A stretch of 64,000 bases of DNA from Bacteroides ihuae. Its GTDB lineage: Bacteria > Bacteroidota > Bacteroidia > Bacteroidales > Bacteroidaceae. Positions 43,314 through 52,057 of this stretch are shown here, piece by piece. The DNA lies in assembly GCF_900104585.1 (NCBI RefSeq), contig NZ_FNVX01000006.1, forward strand, positions 1,116,001-1,180,000, given 5' to 3'. The notes under the pieces are model-generated. The model made no database searches. It was not told the DNA's origin and saw only the letters and a list, made by a program, of their open reading frames with translations. Positions within the stretch are counted from its first letter, which is position 1. Each line of letters begins with the position of its first letter. The translations under genes were made by a program, and so were the position numbers.

Positions 43314-44180
43314 TTATTTCTCAATACTCAATAGTTCAACTTCAAAGATCAATGCAGAGAAAGGTTTGATTTGTCCTGATTCTCTTGAGCCATAAGCCAA
43401 TTCTTGAGGAATATAAATTTCCCATTTAGAACCTACAGGCATCATCGTTAATGCTTCTGTCCATCCTTTGATAACTTGGTTAGCACGGAAAGTTGTAGGT
43501 TCGTTGCGTTTGTAAGAGCTATCGAATTCTGTTCCGTCAATCAAAGTACCTTTATAGTTTACTTTCACTTTGCAAGTGTCAGCAGGAACAGCACCTGTTC
43601 CTTTAGTGATAACTTTGTATTGTAAGCCGCTTGGAGTTGTAACTACGCCTGCTTTTGTTTTGTTCGCAGCAAGGAATTTATCGCCGGCAGCTTTGTTATC
43701 AGCATATTTAGATTCCATTGCTTTAGCTTTAATCGCTTCCATTCTTGTTTGAGTGAACTGTTGAGCTTCCTCCATAGTCATCAAGCCTTTCTTTTGAAGT
43801 GTTCCGGCAACAAATCCTGCAAGGAAGTTATCTTTGCTGATTGTTTTAGTTGAGTCTGCGCCAAATAGTTCGTGGTTGATGCCTTTCACCATTTGGTTGC
43901 TAATCTGCTGGCCAATTTGTAGACCTGCAAGGTAAGCGATATCTTTTTTGCTTGTCTTGCCTACACCTTCGTTCAAACCTTTGATAAACTCGTCCATGTA
44001 AGCAGTGTCAACATCCATTCTGCCTACTAAATAATCTTTCAATCCTTGTGTTTGAGACATACCAAGTGAATAAGACAAAGAGTCTATATCCGTCTTAAGA
44101 TTTGCTTTTGGGCTTTGAGCTGTACAAGAAGCAAGGCTAGCTGCTGCTGCAATTGCCATAAAAATACTTACTTTCTTCAT
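43314..44180 (-). CDS. FKBP-type peptidyl-prolyl isomerase, lipoprotein
   Basis: 288 aa. Lipobox ASLASC (Cys19), an N-terminal helical dimerisation region (about 30-175) and a C-terminal FKBP domain (about 180-288: VKVNYKGTLIDGTEFDSS, VIKGWTEALTMMPVGSKWEIYIP, LIFEVELLSI). FkpA-type proteins help fold outer-membrane proteins. Co-transcribed after the smaller FKBP, 18 bases apart. Confidence 0.9.
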   Translation of the reverse strand: MKKVSIFMAIAAAASLASCTAQSPKANLKTDIDSLSYSLGMSQTQGLKDYLVGRMDVDTAYMDEFIKGLNEGVGKTSKKDIAYLAGLQIGQQISNQMVKGINHELFGADSTKTISKDNFLAGFVAGTLQKKGLMTMEEAQQFTQTRMEAIKAKAMESKYADNKAAGDKFLAANKTKAGVVTTPSGLQYKVITKGTGAVPADTCKVKVNYKGTLIDGTEFDSSYKRNEPTTFRANQVIKGWTEALTMMPVGSKWEIYIPQELAYGSRESGQIKPFSALIFEVELLSIEK

Positions 44181-44198
44181 TTTACTTTTAGTTTTTTG

Positions 44199-44783
44199 TT
44201 ATAGTACTTGAATTAATTCAACTTCAAAAACGAGTGTGCTGTGAGGAGGGATCATTTCACCTGCTCCTTGTGCACCATAGCCTAGGTCTGAAGGAATGTA
44301 TAGTTTCCATTTAGAGCCTTCGGGCATTAGTTGGAGCGCTTCAACCCAACCTGGGATTACTTGATTAACACCAAACACCGCAGGTTGACCACGTTTCACT
44401 GAACTGTCGAACAGTGTGCCATCAATTAATGTTCCTTCATAATGGCACTTAACCTGATCAGTTGCCTGAGCAAGTTTCCCTGTTCCTTCTGTGATTACTT
44501 CATATTGTAGACCGCTTGGAAGGGTCGTTACGTTGGCTCTTTTCTTATTTTCTTCAAGAAAAGCTTGACCTTGTTCCACGCTGGAAGCACTCATTTCTTC
44601 TTCTAGTTTGGCGAAATATTCATTGACTATTTCGCGAGCTTCGTTGTGGCTGATTGCTGTCTGGTTTCCTTCCAGAACATCCTTTATTGCTTGGGCGAAG
44701 TCTTCTACTGAGATGCTATTAGCACCCATTCCTAACAAATTTTGGCCTATTCCCAAGCCAATTGCATAGCTAAATTTATCCAT
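44199..44783 (-). CDS. FKBP-type peptidyl-prolyl isomerase, no signal peptide
   Basis: 194 aa. N-terminal helices (about 1-80) and a C-terminal FKBP domain (VKCHYEGTLIDGTLFDSS, VIPGWVEALQLMPEGSKWKLYIP, TLVFEVELIQVL). It lacks a clear signal peptide, so it is probably cytoplasmic, in contrast to its lipoprotein partner downstream. The two look like a diverged duplicated pair. Confidence 0.88.
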   Translation of the reverse strand: MDKFSYAIGLGIGQNLLGMGANSISVEDFAQAIKDVLEGNQTAISHNEAREIVNEYFAKLEEEMSASSVEQGQAFLEENKKRANVTTLPSGLQYEVITEGTGKLAQATDQVKCHYEGTLIDGTLFDSSVKRGQPAVFGVNQVIPGWVEALQLMPEGSKWKLYIPSDLGYGAQGAGEMIPPHSTLVFEVELIQVL

Positions 44784-44854
44784 AAATCTTTTTGTTGAAG
44801 GCTGAAAGCTTCAGTTTGACGTTTACTCTCAACCATTTGCAAATTAATGAAAGG

Positions 44855-44862
44855 CAAAAGTA
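44855..44862 (-). promoter_or_regulatory. Candidate -7 element of the FKBP operon
   Basis: Minus-strand TACTTTTG matches TAnnTTTG, 72 bases before the start codon; no TTTG at -33. Confidence 0.45.
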
Positions 44863-45001
44863 AGTGTTTTATTTGAATGATTCTTCTTTTGAGTATTTAA
44901 TTTTTCTTATTACACATAGTTTCTAAATGCCTCCTTTTATGCCTTTTTCATTTGAATGTAATATAGCCTCTTTTATGTGAACGTTGTTGGCAAATTCTTC
45001 C

Positions 45002-45009
45002 TACATTTG
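45002..45009 (+). promoter_or_regulatory. Candidate -7 element of the sirtuin gene
   Basis: Plus-strand TACATTTG matches TAnnTTTG, 40 bases before the ATG at 45050. It also rules out the longer reading frame that begins at a TTG before it. Confidence 0.45.
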
Positions 45010-45049
45010 TTCTGTCAATGATCATATTGTAATTAATCAGGAGATTGTT

Positions 45050-45748
45050 ATGAAAAACTTAGTTATACTATCTGGTGCGGGCATGAGTGCAGAGAGTGGT
45101 ATTAGTACATTTAGGGATGCTGGTGGCTTGTGGGACAAATATCCCGTAGAGCAGGTTGCTACGCCCGAGGGATATCAGCGTAATCCGGAATTGGTGATTC
45201 GTTTTTATAATGAACGACGCAAGCAGTTATTAGAAGTAAAGCCAAATCTGGGACATGAGGTTTTGGCTGAATTGGAAAAATATTTTAATGTTATTGTCAT
45301 TACACAAAATGTGGATAACTTGCATGAAAGAGCAGGGAGTAGTCATGTTGTTCATCTGCATGGAGAGCTAACAAAGGTTTGTTCCAGCTATGATCCAAAT
45401 AATGGTGATTATGTTAAAGAACTTAAAGCAGAAGAGTATGAAGTGAAGATTGGTGATCTTGCCGGTGATGGTTCACAACTTCGTCCATTCATTGTCTGGT
45501 TTGGTGAAGCGGTTCCGGAGATAGAAACAGCAATGCGTTATGTGGAAAGTGCCGATATTTTTGTCATTATTGGTACTTCGATGAATGTGTATCCGGCTGC
45601 CGGATTGCTGAATTATGTTCCTCGTAGTTCGGAGGTTTACCTCATTGATCCCAAAGAGGTGCTGGTGAATAGCTCCCGTAGCATTCATGTCATTCAAAAA
45701 GGAGCTTCCGAAGGAATGACTGAGTTATTGTCCCGGCTTTGTAAATAG
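45050..45748 (+). CDS. cobB: NAD-dependent protein deacylase (Sir2/CobB-like)
   Basis: 232 aa, from the ATG with a GGAG ribosome-binding site eight bases upstream. NAD-binding GAGMSAESGISTFR, TQNVDNLHERAG with the catalytic His in HLHGEL, and C-terminal GTSMNVYPAAGLL. A FYNERR motif (Y-x-x-R) is the signature of class III enzymes that remove succinyl or malonyl groups. Only one Cys is found where zinc-binding sirtuins have four, so the zinc module is missing. Its end overlaps the convergent glycosyltransferase stop by 24 bases. Confidence 0.87.
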   Translation: MKNLVILSGAGMSAESGISTFRDAGGLWDKYPVEQVATPEGYQRNPELVIRFYNERRKQLLEVKPNLGHEVLAELEKYFNVIVITQNVDNLHERAGSSHVVHLHGELTKVCSSYDPNNGDYVKELKAEEYEVKIGDLAGDGSQLRPFIVWFGEAVPEIETAMRYVESADIFVIIGTSMNVYPAAGLLNYVPRSSEVYLIDPKEVLVNSSRSIHVIQKGASEGMTELLSRLCK

Positions 45749-46480
45749 ACGAAGTATAAACCATGCATGGTGGGTAGCGGTACTGATCAATCCATAGTGT
45801 TTTGTCATGATGCGAAATCTCTCTCTCAACGAGGCTTTCCTGTTTTGGGTAGTCATTCCCTCGTCCAGATAATCGATGAGGACAAGGTGAGTGTTGTGTA
45901 GCGCATGGGCCTTCTTCATCACCCGAATGCACCAGTCAAAATCGGCGGAAAAGCGGTACTGTAGATTGTATGCCTCTGAAAGAGTGCGTTTGGCGATGAA
46001 TGCTTGATGACAAACAAGCATACCTTGCTTAAAGCTTTTCCAAGTAAGACTTTCGGGTGCAGCAAGGCGACGCATGCGAACGAAATGTCGATTACTGTCC
46101 ACTAATGCTGTTTCACCGTATATGACATCTGGCTGCTGGGTACTGTTGGCCATGCTGTGTACAACCTGTTGCAGGGTGTCATCTTCGTGGAAACTATCTC
46201 CGGCATTTAAAAAACAGATGTAATCTCCCGTAGCGAGTGCCATCCCTTTATTCATTGCGTCGTACAATCCTTTGTCCGGTTCACTCACAAGCACATGGAT
46301 ATTCGTACGGTACTTGTCCACCAACGAAAGCGTATTGTCTTTTGAACCACCATCAATAAGGATGTATTCCACATGATGGTAAGTTTGTGAAATGACACTA
46401 AGTATCGTATCTTCCAATACTTTTCCGGCATTGTAGGTAACGGTAATAACGGAAAACTTGGGAGTGAGATGGTTATGCAT
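45725..46480 (-). CDS. Glycosyltransferase family 2
   Basis: 251 aa GT2: VITVTYNAGKVLEDTI, EYILIDGGSKDNTL and CFLNAGDSF in place of the usual DxD, resembling WcaA/colanic-type transferases. Transfers an unknown sugar. Overlaps the GT4 gene by eight bases, so the two act in one pathway. Divergent from the nonulosonate operon. Confidence 0.85.
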   Translation of the reverse strand: MHNHLTPKFSVITVTYNAGKVLEDTILSVISQTYHHVEYILIDGGSKDNTLSLVDKYRTNIHVLVSEPDKGLYDAMNKGMALATGDYICFLNAGDSFHEDDTLQQVVHSMANSTQQPDVIYGETALVDSNRHFVRMRRLAAPESLTWKSFKQGMLVCHQAFIAKRTLSEAYNLQYRFSADFDWCIRVMKKAHALHNTHLVLIDYLDEGMTTQNRKASLRERFRIMTKHYGLISTATHHAWFILRLFTKPGQ

Positions 46481-47738
46481 ATTTTCCTGTTATCTTGTTA
46501 TATAAGTCAATATATCTTTTAGCAATGATACTCTCTGAATAATTAGCGACAGCCTTGCGACAGGCTTCTTCGGAGAGTGTTCCGTATTCCGATTCTGTCA
46601 GTGCCCAATGAATGCCGTTAGCAAAGTCGGCTGCTGATTTATATTGAGCCACATAGCCATTGTGCAGATGATCGATCATCTCCGGTATGCCTCCTACATT
46701 GAACCCTACGCAAGGAACGCCGCAAGCCATGGCCTCCATGATTGTATTTGGTAGGTTCTCTTCGAGAGAGGGAGTCACAAAAAGGTCGACTGCATTATAG
46801 ATATCGACTAGCTCATGCTCATTGCTGACGAAGTTGAGCGGGTAGACATGGAAAGGCAGCAGTTGTTCTAATTGTGTCGATTGATTGCCAAAGACAACCA
46901 CGCCTAATGTTTCTTTCAATTCCGGATACTTTGTTGCTAAGATGTTACACGATTCTATTAGATAGTCTATCCCTTTACGTTTATCGGTGGTCTTAACTGA
47001 ACCAAATAGAATGAGTTTGCCATCCTGTGGTAGCATATATTTGTTGCGAGCTTCTTTCTTGTCATGGGGTTTAAACAGATTAGTGTTAATGGGGTTGGGA
47101 ATGCTGATCACACGTTGTCCGTTTAACAAGGCACTCTTTTTGGCCTGCTCTTCCAGCCACTGACTGCAGGTAACAAATGAAATGGGTTTATTCTTGTAGA
47201 GTTTCTGCTTCTTGCGAAAGATGCGATACGACAAATCTTTTTTGCTTCCTCCTCCGTAGATGAACGGGCAATCATGACATTCTTGTTGGTAGTTGGTACA
47301 TTCGCGTGCATGGTGACAAATGCCCGTACAAGGCCACATGTCGTGCATAGTCCACACCACCGGTTTGCCCGAATTTAGTATCTTTTGTATGTTGCGTAGT
47401 GAGAGCATTCCTTGATTGATCCAATGTAGATGGATGATGTCTGCTTCTTCAAATTCGGGCAAGGAAGTTATATCCGTACCTGTATTGGCTATATCGACGG
47501 CAAAGAGATTGTTCTTTTTGAACTGGTTAGACTTCCAAATAATGACACGCTCCCATACAAACTTCCATACATGAAGCCAACTACGCTCGAGCCCGACAAC
47601 ACTGATTTGATCAGTTTGCTTGTCGCGTACCAACAATTTTGCTTTGATTCCATTGTTGTTCAATGATTCCATCAAACGGCTGGCTGCAACGGCAGCGCCA
47701 CCGATTCGTTCCGAAGTGTTTATTAATAGTACTTTCAT
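46473..47738 (-). CDS. Glycosyltransferase family 4
   Basis: 421 aa, GT-B fold. SERIGGAAVAASRLMESL at the start and EENLPNTIMEAMACGVPCVGF (E-x7-E motif) near residue 315 identify GT4. Cys-rich loop (CTGICHHARECTNYQQECHDC, five to six Cys near 140-165) is an insert seen in some Bacteroidetes WcaC-type enzymes. First gene of the GT4-GT2 pair. Confidence 0.87.
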   Translation of the reverse strand: MKVLLINTSERIGGAAVAASRLMESLNNNGIKAKLLVRDKQTDQISVVGLERSWLHVWKFVWERVIIWKSNQFKKNNLFAVDIANTGTDITSLPEFEEADIIHLHWINQGMLSLRNIQKILNSGKPVVWTMHDMWPCTGICHHARECTNYQQECHDCPFIYGGGSKKDLSYRIFRKKQKLYKNKPISFVTCSQWLEEQAKKSALLNGQRVISIPNPINTNLFKPHDKKEARNKYMLPQDGKLILFGSVKTTDKRKGIDYLIESCNILATKYPELKETLGVVVFGNQSTQLEQLLPFHVYPLNFVSNEHELVDIYNAVDLFVTPSLEENLPNTIMEAMACGVPCVGFNVGGIPEMIDHLHNGYVAQYKSAADFANGIHWALTESEYGTLSEEACRKAVANYSESIIAKRYIDLYNKITGKYA

Positions 47739-47754
47739 AAACTGAATGTTTTGA

Positions 47755-47833
47755 CAAAAGTACAGCTTTTGCGGCTTTCTGTCTATAAATTCGTTTAATT
47801 TTTAGTGTAAAAACCGTAAAGTCTCTATCTTTG
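47755..47833. promoter_or_regulatory. Divergent promoters of the GT4-GT2 pair and nonulosonate operon
   Basis: Minus-strand TACTTTTG at 47755-47762, 17 bases before the GT4 ATG; plus-strand TATCTTTG at 47826-47833 with TTTA at 47801-47804 (21-base spacer), 19 bases before the ATG at 47852. Both -7 boxes match TAnnTTTG. Confidence 0.55.
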
Positions 47834-47851
47834 CGAAAGATAATAGAATAT

Positions 47852-48682
47852 ATGGAAGATAAAATGATGAAGATCATGGAGCGGACATGGCAAAGCTTCC
47901 TTAGCTTAGTGAAAATTCTGCTTCAATCGAAATGGGTTGAGAAACCTCTGAACAAGAGTGGAGAAAAGGAAATTGTCGTGTTGGGAAATGGGCCATCTCT
48001 TAGACCTTTAATTGAACAAAAAGGTGAATTCCTGAAAGATAAAGCCTTGTTAGCTGTCAATTATGCTGTACTTTCTGATTATTATCTGGAGCTGAAACCT
48101 CGCTATTATGTAGTAGCCGACCCTGAGTTCTTTTTCAATCCGAAACATTCTAATAAACTGTTTGATGCGATGGCCGAGAAAACGTCTTGGGATCTCGAAC
48201 TTTATTTATCAGTCCGTGCCCGAAAAAGTACGATCTGGCAGTCCAAGTTGGCTGCGAATCCACATATTCATATACATTACTTCAATATGACTCCCATTGA
48301 GGGCTTTAGATGCTTCTCTCATTTGGCTTTTAGAAAAGGATGGGGGACAGCACGGCCGCGTAATGTTTTAATCCCTTCTTTGATGATAGCGTTAAGAATG
48401 TCATTTCCTACTATCTACGTTGCCGGAGCCGACCATTCCTGGCTAAAAGAGTTATGGGTGAATGAAGATAATATAGTGATTGAAGACCTGAATCATTTTT
48501 ATGACAAGAAAGGTTCGGAACGATATGTGTCTGATAAGCACTTGCACGATCTATTGTTGAGCATGCATGTGGCGTTTAAATCCTATCATATAATAGAAGC
48601 ATACGCCCAGAGTATGGGTAAAAAAATATATAACGTGACTGAAGGTTCCTTTATTGATGCCTTCGACCGAAAGAAAATTTAA
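47852..48682 (+). CDS. GNGPSL-motif protein, possible glycosyltransferase of the nonulosonate locus
   Basis: 276 aa from the ATG at 47852 (a later Met at 47864 or 47867 is possible given the close promoter). It opens with VVLGNGPSLRPL (about 39-50), the nucleotide-binding start shared by GT42 sialyltransferases and DUF115/MptE-like proteins, and later SLMIALRMSFPTIYVAGADHSW, which resembles the GT42 strand IAIALGYKEIYLSGIDF as I recall it. As first gene of a CMP-legionaminate-type operon, it may transfer the nonulosonate. Evidence is motif plus context only. Confidence 0.5.
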   Translation: MEDKMMKIMERTWQSFLSLVKILLQSKWVEKPLNKSGEKEIVVLGNGPSLRPLIEQKGEFLKDKALLAVNYAVLSDYYLELKPRYYVVADPEFFFNPKHSNKLFDAMAEKTSWDLELYLSVRARKSTIWQSKLAANPHIHIHYFNMTPIEGFRCFSHLAFRKGWGTARPRNVLIPSLMIALRMSFPTIYVAGADHSWLKELWVNEDNIVIEDLNHFYDKKGSERYVSDKHLHDLLLSMHVAFKSYHIIEAYAQSMGKKIYNVTEGSFIDAFDRKKI

Positions 48683-48687
48683 TAGAT

Positions 48688-49674
48688 ATGGCTGAAATGA
48701 AAAATGTATTGGTGACCGGTGCCGATGGCTTCATCGGTTCGCATTTGACGGAAATGCTATTAGCTGAAGGCTATCATGTACGAGCGCTTTCACAATATAA
48801 CTCTTTTAATAATTGGGGATGGCTAGAAGGAATACAACATCCTGAGCTGGAAGTGGTCAGTGGTGATGTTCGCGATGCTCACTTCTGCAAGTGTATTACT
48901 GAAGGTATTGAGATCGTCTTTCATCTGGCTGCATTAATAGCCATTCCTTACTCGTATGTGGCACCCGACAGTTATGTAGATACGAATGTAAAAGGTACAT
49001 TAAATATTTGTCAGGCTGCAAAGGAGCATGGAGTAAAGCGTGTACTTGTAACATCGACCTCTGAGGTATATGGTACGGCATGCTATGTTCCTATTGACGA
49101 GAAGCACCCTAAGCAACCGCAGTCGCCTTATTCAGCGACGAAAATTAGTGCGGATGCTATTGCGATGAGTTTCTATAATACTTTTAATCTGCCTTTAGTC
49201 ATTGTTCGTCCATTTAATACGTATGGACCCAGACAGAGTGCTCGTGCCATCATCCCTACCATCATTACACAGATAGCTAATGGGGCAACTCAAATAAAGT
49301 TGGGCGATCTGACTCCTACACGTGATTTTAATTTCGTGAAAGATACTTGCCGTGGATTTATTCAGCTGTCAACTTGTGATGCCGCTATCGGTCAGGAAGT
49401 GAATGTTTGTAGTAACGATGAAATTAGTATGCGAGACACCTTAGAGATGATCGCAGACATTATGCAGGTCAAAGTTGATTTCGTGGAGGATGAGCAGCGC
49501 ATTCGTCCGAAAGGTTCTGAAGTATTTCGCCTTTGGGGGGATAATTCTAAGATTAAGTCATTGACAGGTTTTCAGTCCGAATATGATATTCGTCGTGGCC
49601 TAACAGAAACCATTCATTGGTTTACAGATAAAGAGAATCTGAAGAACTATAAAGCAAATATATATAATGTATAG
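48688..49674 (+). CDS. legB: NAD-dependent sugar-nucleotide 4,6-dehydratase (LegB-like)
   Basis: 328 aa extended SDR. VTGADGFIGSH (10-20), STSEVYGT, catalytic YSATK (about 147-151), RPFNTYGPRQSARAIIP. In legionaminate synthesis LegB converts GDP- or UDP-GlcNAc to the 4-keto-6-deoxy sugar without inverting C5. The N-terminal MAEMKN has two possible starts; the first is used. Next to legC, with eight bases of overlap. Confidence 0.82.
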   Translation: MAEMKNVLVTGADGFIGSHLTEMLLAEGYHVRALSQYNSFNNWGWLEGIQHPELEVVSGDVRDAHFCKCITEGIEIVFHLAALIAIPYSYVAPDSYVDTNVKGTLNICQAAKEHGVKRVLVTSTSEVYGTACYVPIDEKHPKQPQSPYSATKISADAIAMSFYNTFNLPLVIVRPFNTYGPRQSARAIIPTIITQIANGATQIKLGDLTPTRDFNFVKDTCRGFIQLSTCDAAIGQEVNVCSNDEISMRDTLEMIADIMQVKVDFVEDEQRIRPKGSEVFRLWGDNSKIKSLTGFQSEYDIRRGLTETIHWFTDKENLKNYKANIYNV

Positions 49675-50806
49675 TGAAATAGTAAACACCATCAAAGGAC
49701 TCTTCCCGAAGCAAGATTTTGTTCCGCTACATGCTCCTTGTTTTGTAGGGAATGAGAAGAAATACCTGAATGAGTGTATTGACTCTACTTTTGTCTCCAG
49801 TGTCGGCAAATTTGTCGATCGTTTTGAAAATGATATGGCAGCATATACGGGAGCAAAGAAGGCTGTGGTTTGTGTGAATGGGACGAATGCCATACAGATG
49901 GCTTTGATGATGGTCGGTGTAGAACGTGGCGATGAAGTGCTTACGCAACCGCTAACCTTTATTGCTACGTGCAATGCCCTGAGCTATTGTGGAGCACACC
50001 CTGTCTTTATAGATGTTGATAGAGATACGTTGGGACTTTCTCCTGTCAAGTTGGAAGAATGGATTCAGGAATATGCTGAGCTACGTGATGAAACCTTATA
50101 TAATAAGCGTACAGGGCGTCGCATCAAAGCATGTGTTCCAATGCATACTTTTGGACATCCGGTTCATCTGAATAAATTAGTGGAGGTTTGTAACCGTTAT
50201 CATTTGAAACTGGTAGAAGATGCAGCCGAAAGCATCGGCTCTTTCTATCATGGGCAACATACAGGTACCTTTGGAGAAGTCGGTGTGCTGAGCTTCAATG
50301 GCAACAAAACAATTACGACAGGTGGTGGTGGTATGTTGCTTTTCCAAGACGAAGAGTTAGCTAAATTATGCAAGCATATCACTACTCAGGCTAAAGTGCC
50401 ACATCCTTGGGAATTTGTGCACGACCATATTGGATACAACTATCGTATGCCAAATATAAATGCTGCGTTGGGATGTGCACAGCTAGAAACGTTGCCTGCT
50501 TTTCTTGAGAAAAAGCGAGAACTGGCCGCTATTTATAAGAACTATTTTGATTCTGTTGGTGTGGAATTCATGTCAGAACCTGAAGGATGTCGCTCCAATT
50601 ACTGGCTGAATGCCATTATCTTAAAAGATAAGGAAGAACGAGATAGCTTTCTCGAATATACGAATGCACATGGGGTGATGACACGACCTATCTGGCAACT
50701 GATGAATAGACTTCCGATGTTTGAGCAGGCAGAATGTGGCGATTTGAGTAATTGTACGTATCTTGCCGATCGTATTGTTAATATACCGAGTAGTGTACGT
50801 CTATGA
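49667..50806 (+). CDS. legC: PLP-dependent sugar aminotransferase (LegC-like)
   Basis: 379 aa DegT/DnrJ/EryC1 aminotransferase. PLP-binding Lys214 in SFNGNKTITTGGGG and VEDAAESIGS (183-192). It aminates the 4-keto sugar made by LegB. The sequence (PLTFIATCNALSYCGAHPVFIDV) fits the LegC group. Overlaps legB by eight and the ATP-grasp gene by four bases. Confidence 0.85.
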   Translation: MYSEIVNTIKGLFPKQDFVPLHAPCFVGNEKKYLNECIDSTFVSSVGKFVDRFENDMAAYTGAKKAVVCVNGTNAIQMALMMVGVERGDEVLTQPLTFIATCNALSYCGAHPVFIDVDRDTLGLSPVKLEEWIQEYAELRDETLYNKRTGRRIKACVPMHTFGHPVHLNKLVEVCNRYHLKLVEDAAESIGSFYHGQHTGTFGEVGVLSFNGNKTITTGGGGMLLFQDEELAKLCKHITTQAKVPHPWEFVHDHIGYNYRMPNINAALGCAQLETLPAFLEKKRELAAIYKNYFDSVGVEFMSEPEGCRSNYWLNAIILKDKEERDSFLEYTNAHGVMTRPIWQLMNRLPMFEQAECGDLSNCTYLADRIVNIPSSVRL

Positions 50807-51759
50807 AAAAAGAGGTGAACATACTGTTTCTAGGAGGTGCTAAGCGCGTTTCGCTTGCTGAACATCTGATAAAAGCAGGTCAGCAACGAGGGATTCAGGT
50901 ACATATCTTTTCGTACGAGCTAAATAGTGAAGTCCCTATTGCTTCTGTTGGTGAGGTAATCGTTGGTCGGAAATGGAAAGATGCTTCATTGTACGAAGAC
51001 TTATCGGCTGTTATTCGCCAAAGAGACATACATATTATACTTCCTTTTGTTGATCCGGCTATTGAGGTAGCGAGTCAATTGAAGAGTTTGCATCCGGAAG
51101 TTTTTATTCCATGCTCTTCGGCGGAGTTGTGTCGGATCATGTTTGACAAACAGGTATCTAATGAGTGGTTTATTCGTCAGGATGTTCCAGTGCCAAAGAG
51201 CTATGAAGCTGACGGGGAGATTCTTTTTCCCGTGATTATGAAACCTCGTGTTGGTTCAGCGTCTAAAGGTATAAAGGTGGTGTATAGCGAAGAGGACTTC
51301 CGTGAAATTGCTGCTCCGGAAACTTATCTGATACAAGAATACATTGCTGACAGTGAAGAATATACCGTGGATTGTTACATCTCTCAAAGAGGAGAGATCA
51401 TTTCCGTAGTTCCCCGTATACGCTTGGAAGTGGCCGGAGGTGAAGTGATGAGTTCACGCACGCTCAAAGATGAAACAATAATCAAACTGTCTGAGAAAAT
51501 TATAGCCGCCGATGCGTTTCAGGGCCCCATTACTATTCAGTTCATTCGTGATAAAAAGAACGGCGCTACGTATGTAATGGAGATCAACCCTCGTCTGGGC
51601 GGAGGAGTAATTGCCAGCATTGCAGCCGGAGCTGATATTCCTGCTTTTATCTTAGCTGAAAGTGAAGGTGAATGTTTGCAATCGGTAACTGATTGGAAAG
51701 AGAATACATTGATGACCAGATATTTTAAAGAAGTTATATTTTATGCAGATAATCATTGA
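50803..51759 (+). CDS. ATP-grasp ligase in the nonulosonate operon
   Basis: 318 aa. N-terminal pre-ATP-grasp region (GGAKRVSLAEHLIKAGQQRG) and a full ATP-grasp fold (VIMKPRVGSASKGIKVV, YLIQEYIADSEEYTVDCYI, VMEINPRLGGGV with metal-binding Glu and Asn). Such ligases form an amide or ester between a carboxylate and an amine via acyl phosphate. It takes the place in the operon where the acetyltransferase LegH would be expected. It might attach an amino acid or other acid to the 4-amino sugar, but this is a guess. Confidence 0.8.
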   Translation: MKKEVNILFLGGAKRVSLAEHLIKAGQQRGIQVHIFSYELNSEVPIASVGEVIVGRKWKDASLYEDLSAVIRQRDIHIILPFVDPAIEVASQLKSLHPEVFIPCSSAELCRIMFDKQVSNEWFIRQDVPVPKSYEADGEILFPVIMKPRVGSASKGIKVVYSEEDFREIAAPETYLIQEYIADSEEYTVDCYISQRGEIISVVPRIRLEVAGGEVMSSRTLKDETIIKLSEKIIAADAFQGPITIQFIRDKKNGATYVMEINPRLGGGVIASIAAGADIPAFILAESEGECLQSVTDWKENTLMTRYFKEVIFYADNH

Positions 51760-52057
51760 TATGGATGGTACGATTTGTACCGAAGAGAGAACTTATAGCC
51801 GTTGTCTGGCCCAGCCGAAAGAGAATGCTGTTGAATCCATCAATCGTCTTTACGATGGCGGGCATACCATCATTATCTATTCTGCTCGTACTTGGATGGA
51901 GTTTGAGATGACAACAGCCTGGTTGAAAGATCATGGGGTGAAATATCATCAACTGATGATGGGTAAGCCTATTGGTGATGTTTGGATTGACGATCGGGCA
52001 ATGCACTTTGAAGATAACTGGACAGAAATCATGGATAAGTTGAATGCAAAGAAATGA
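51743..52057 (+). CDS. Small HAD-family phosphatase, capsule-type
   Basis: 104 aa. HAD nucleophile motif IIDMDGTIC (4-12), then SARTWMEFEM and GKPIGDVWIDDRA (82-94) with the terminal Asp pair. It lacks a cap, like the small HADs in capsule loci, which dephosphorylate sugar phosphates. Overlaps the ATP-grasp gene by 17 bases and the next gene by four, so the pair is tightly coupled. Substrate unknown; a nonulosonate 9-phosphate or acyl-phosphate is possible. Confidence 0.8.
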   Translation: MQIIIDMDGTICTEERTYSRCLAQPKENAVESINRLYDGGHTIIIYSARTWMEFEMTTAWLKDHGVKYHQLMMGKPIGDVWIDDRAMHFEDNWTEIMDKLNAKK

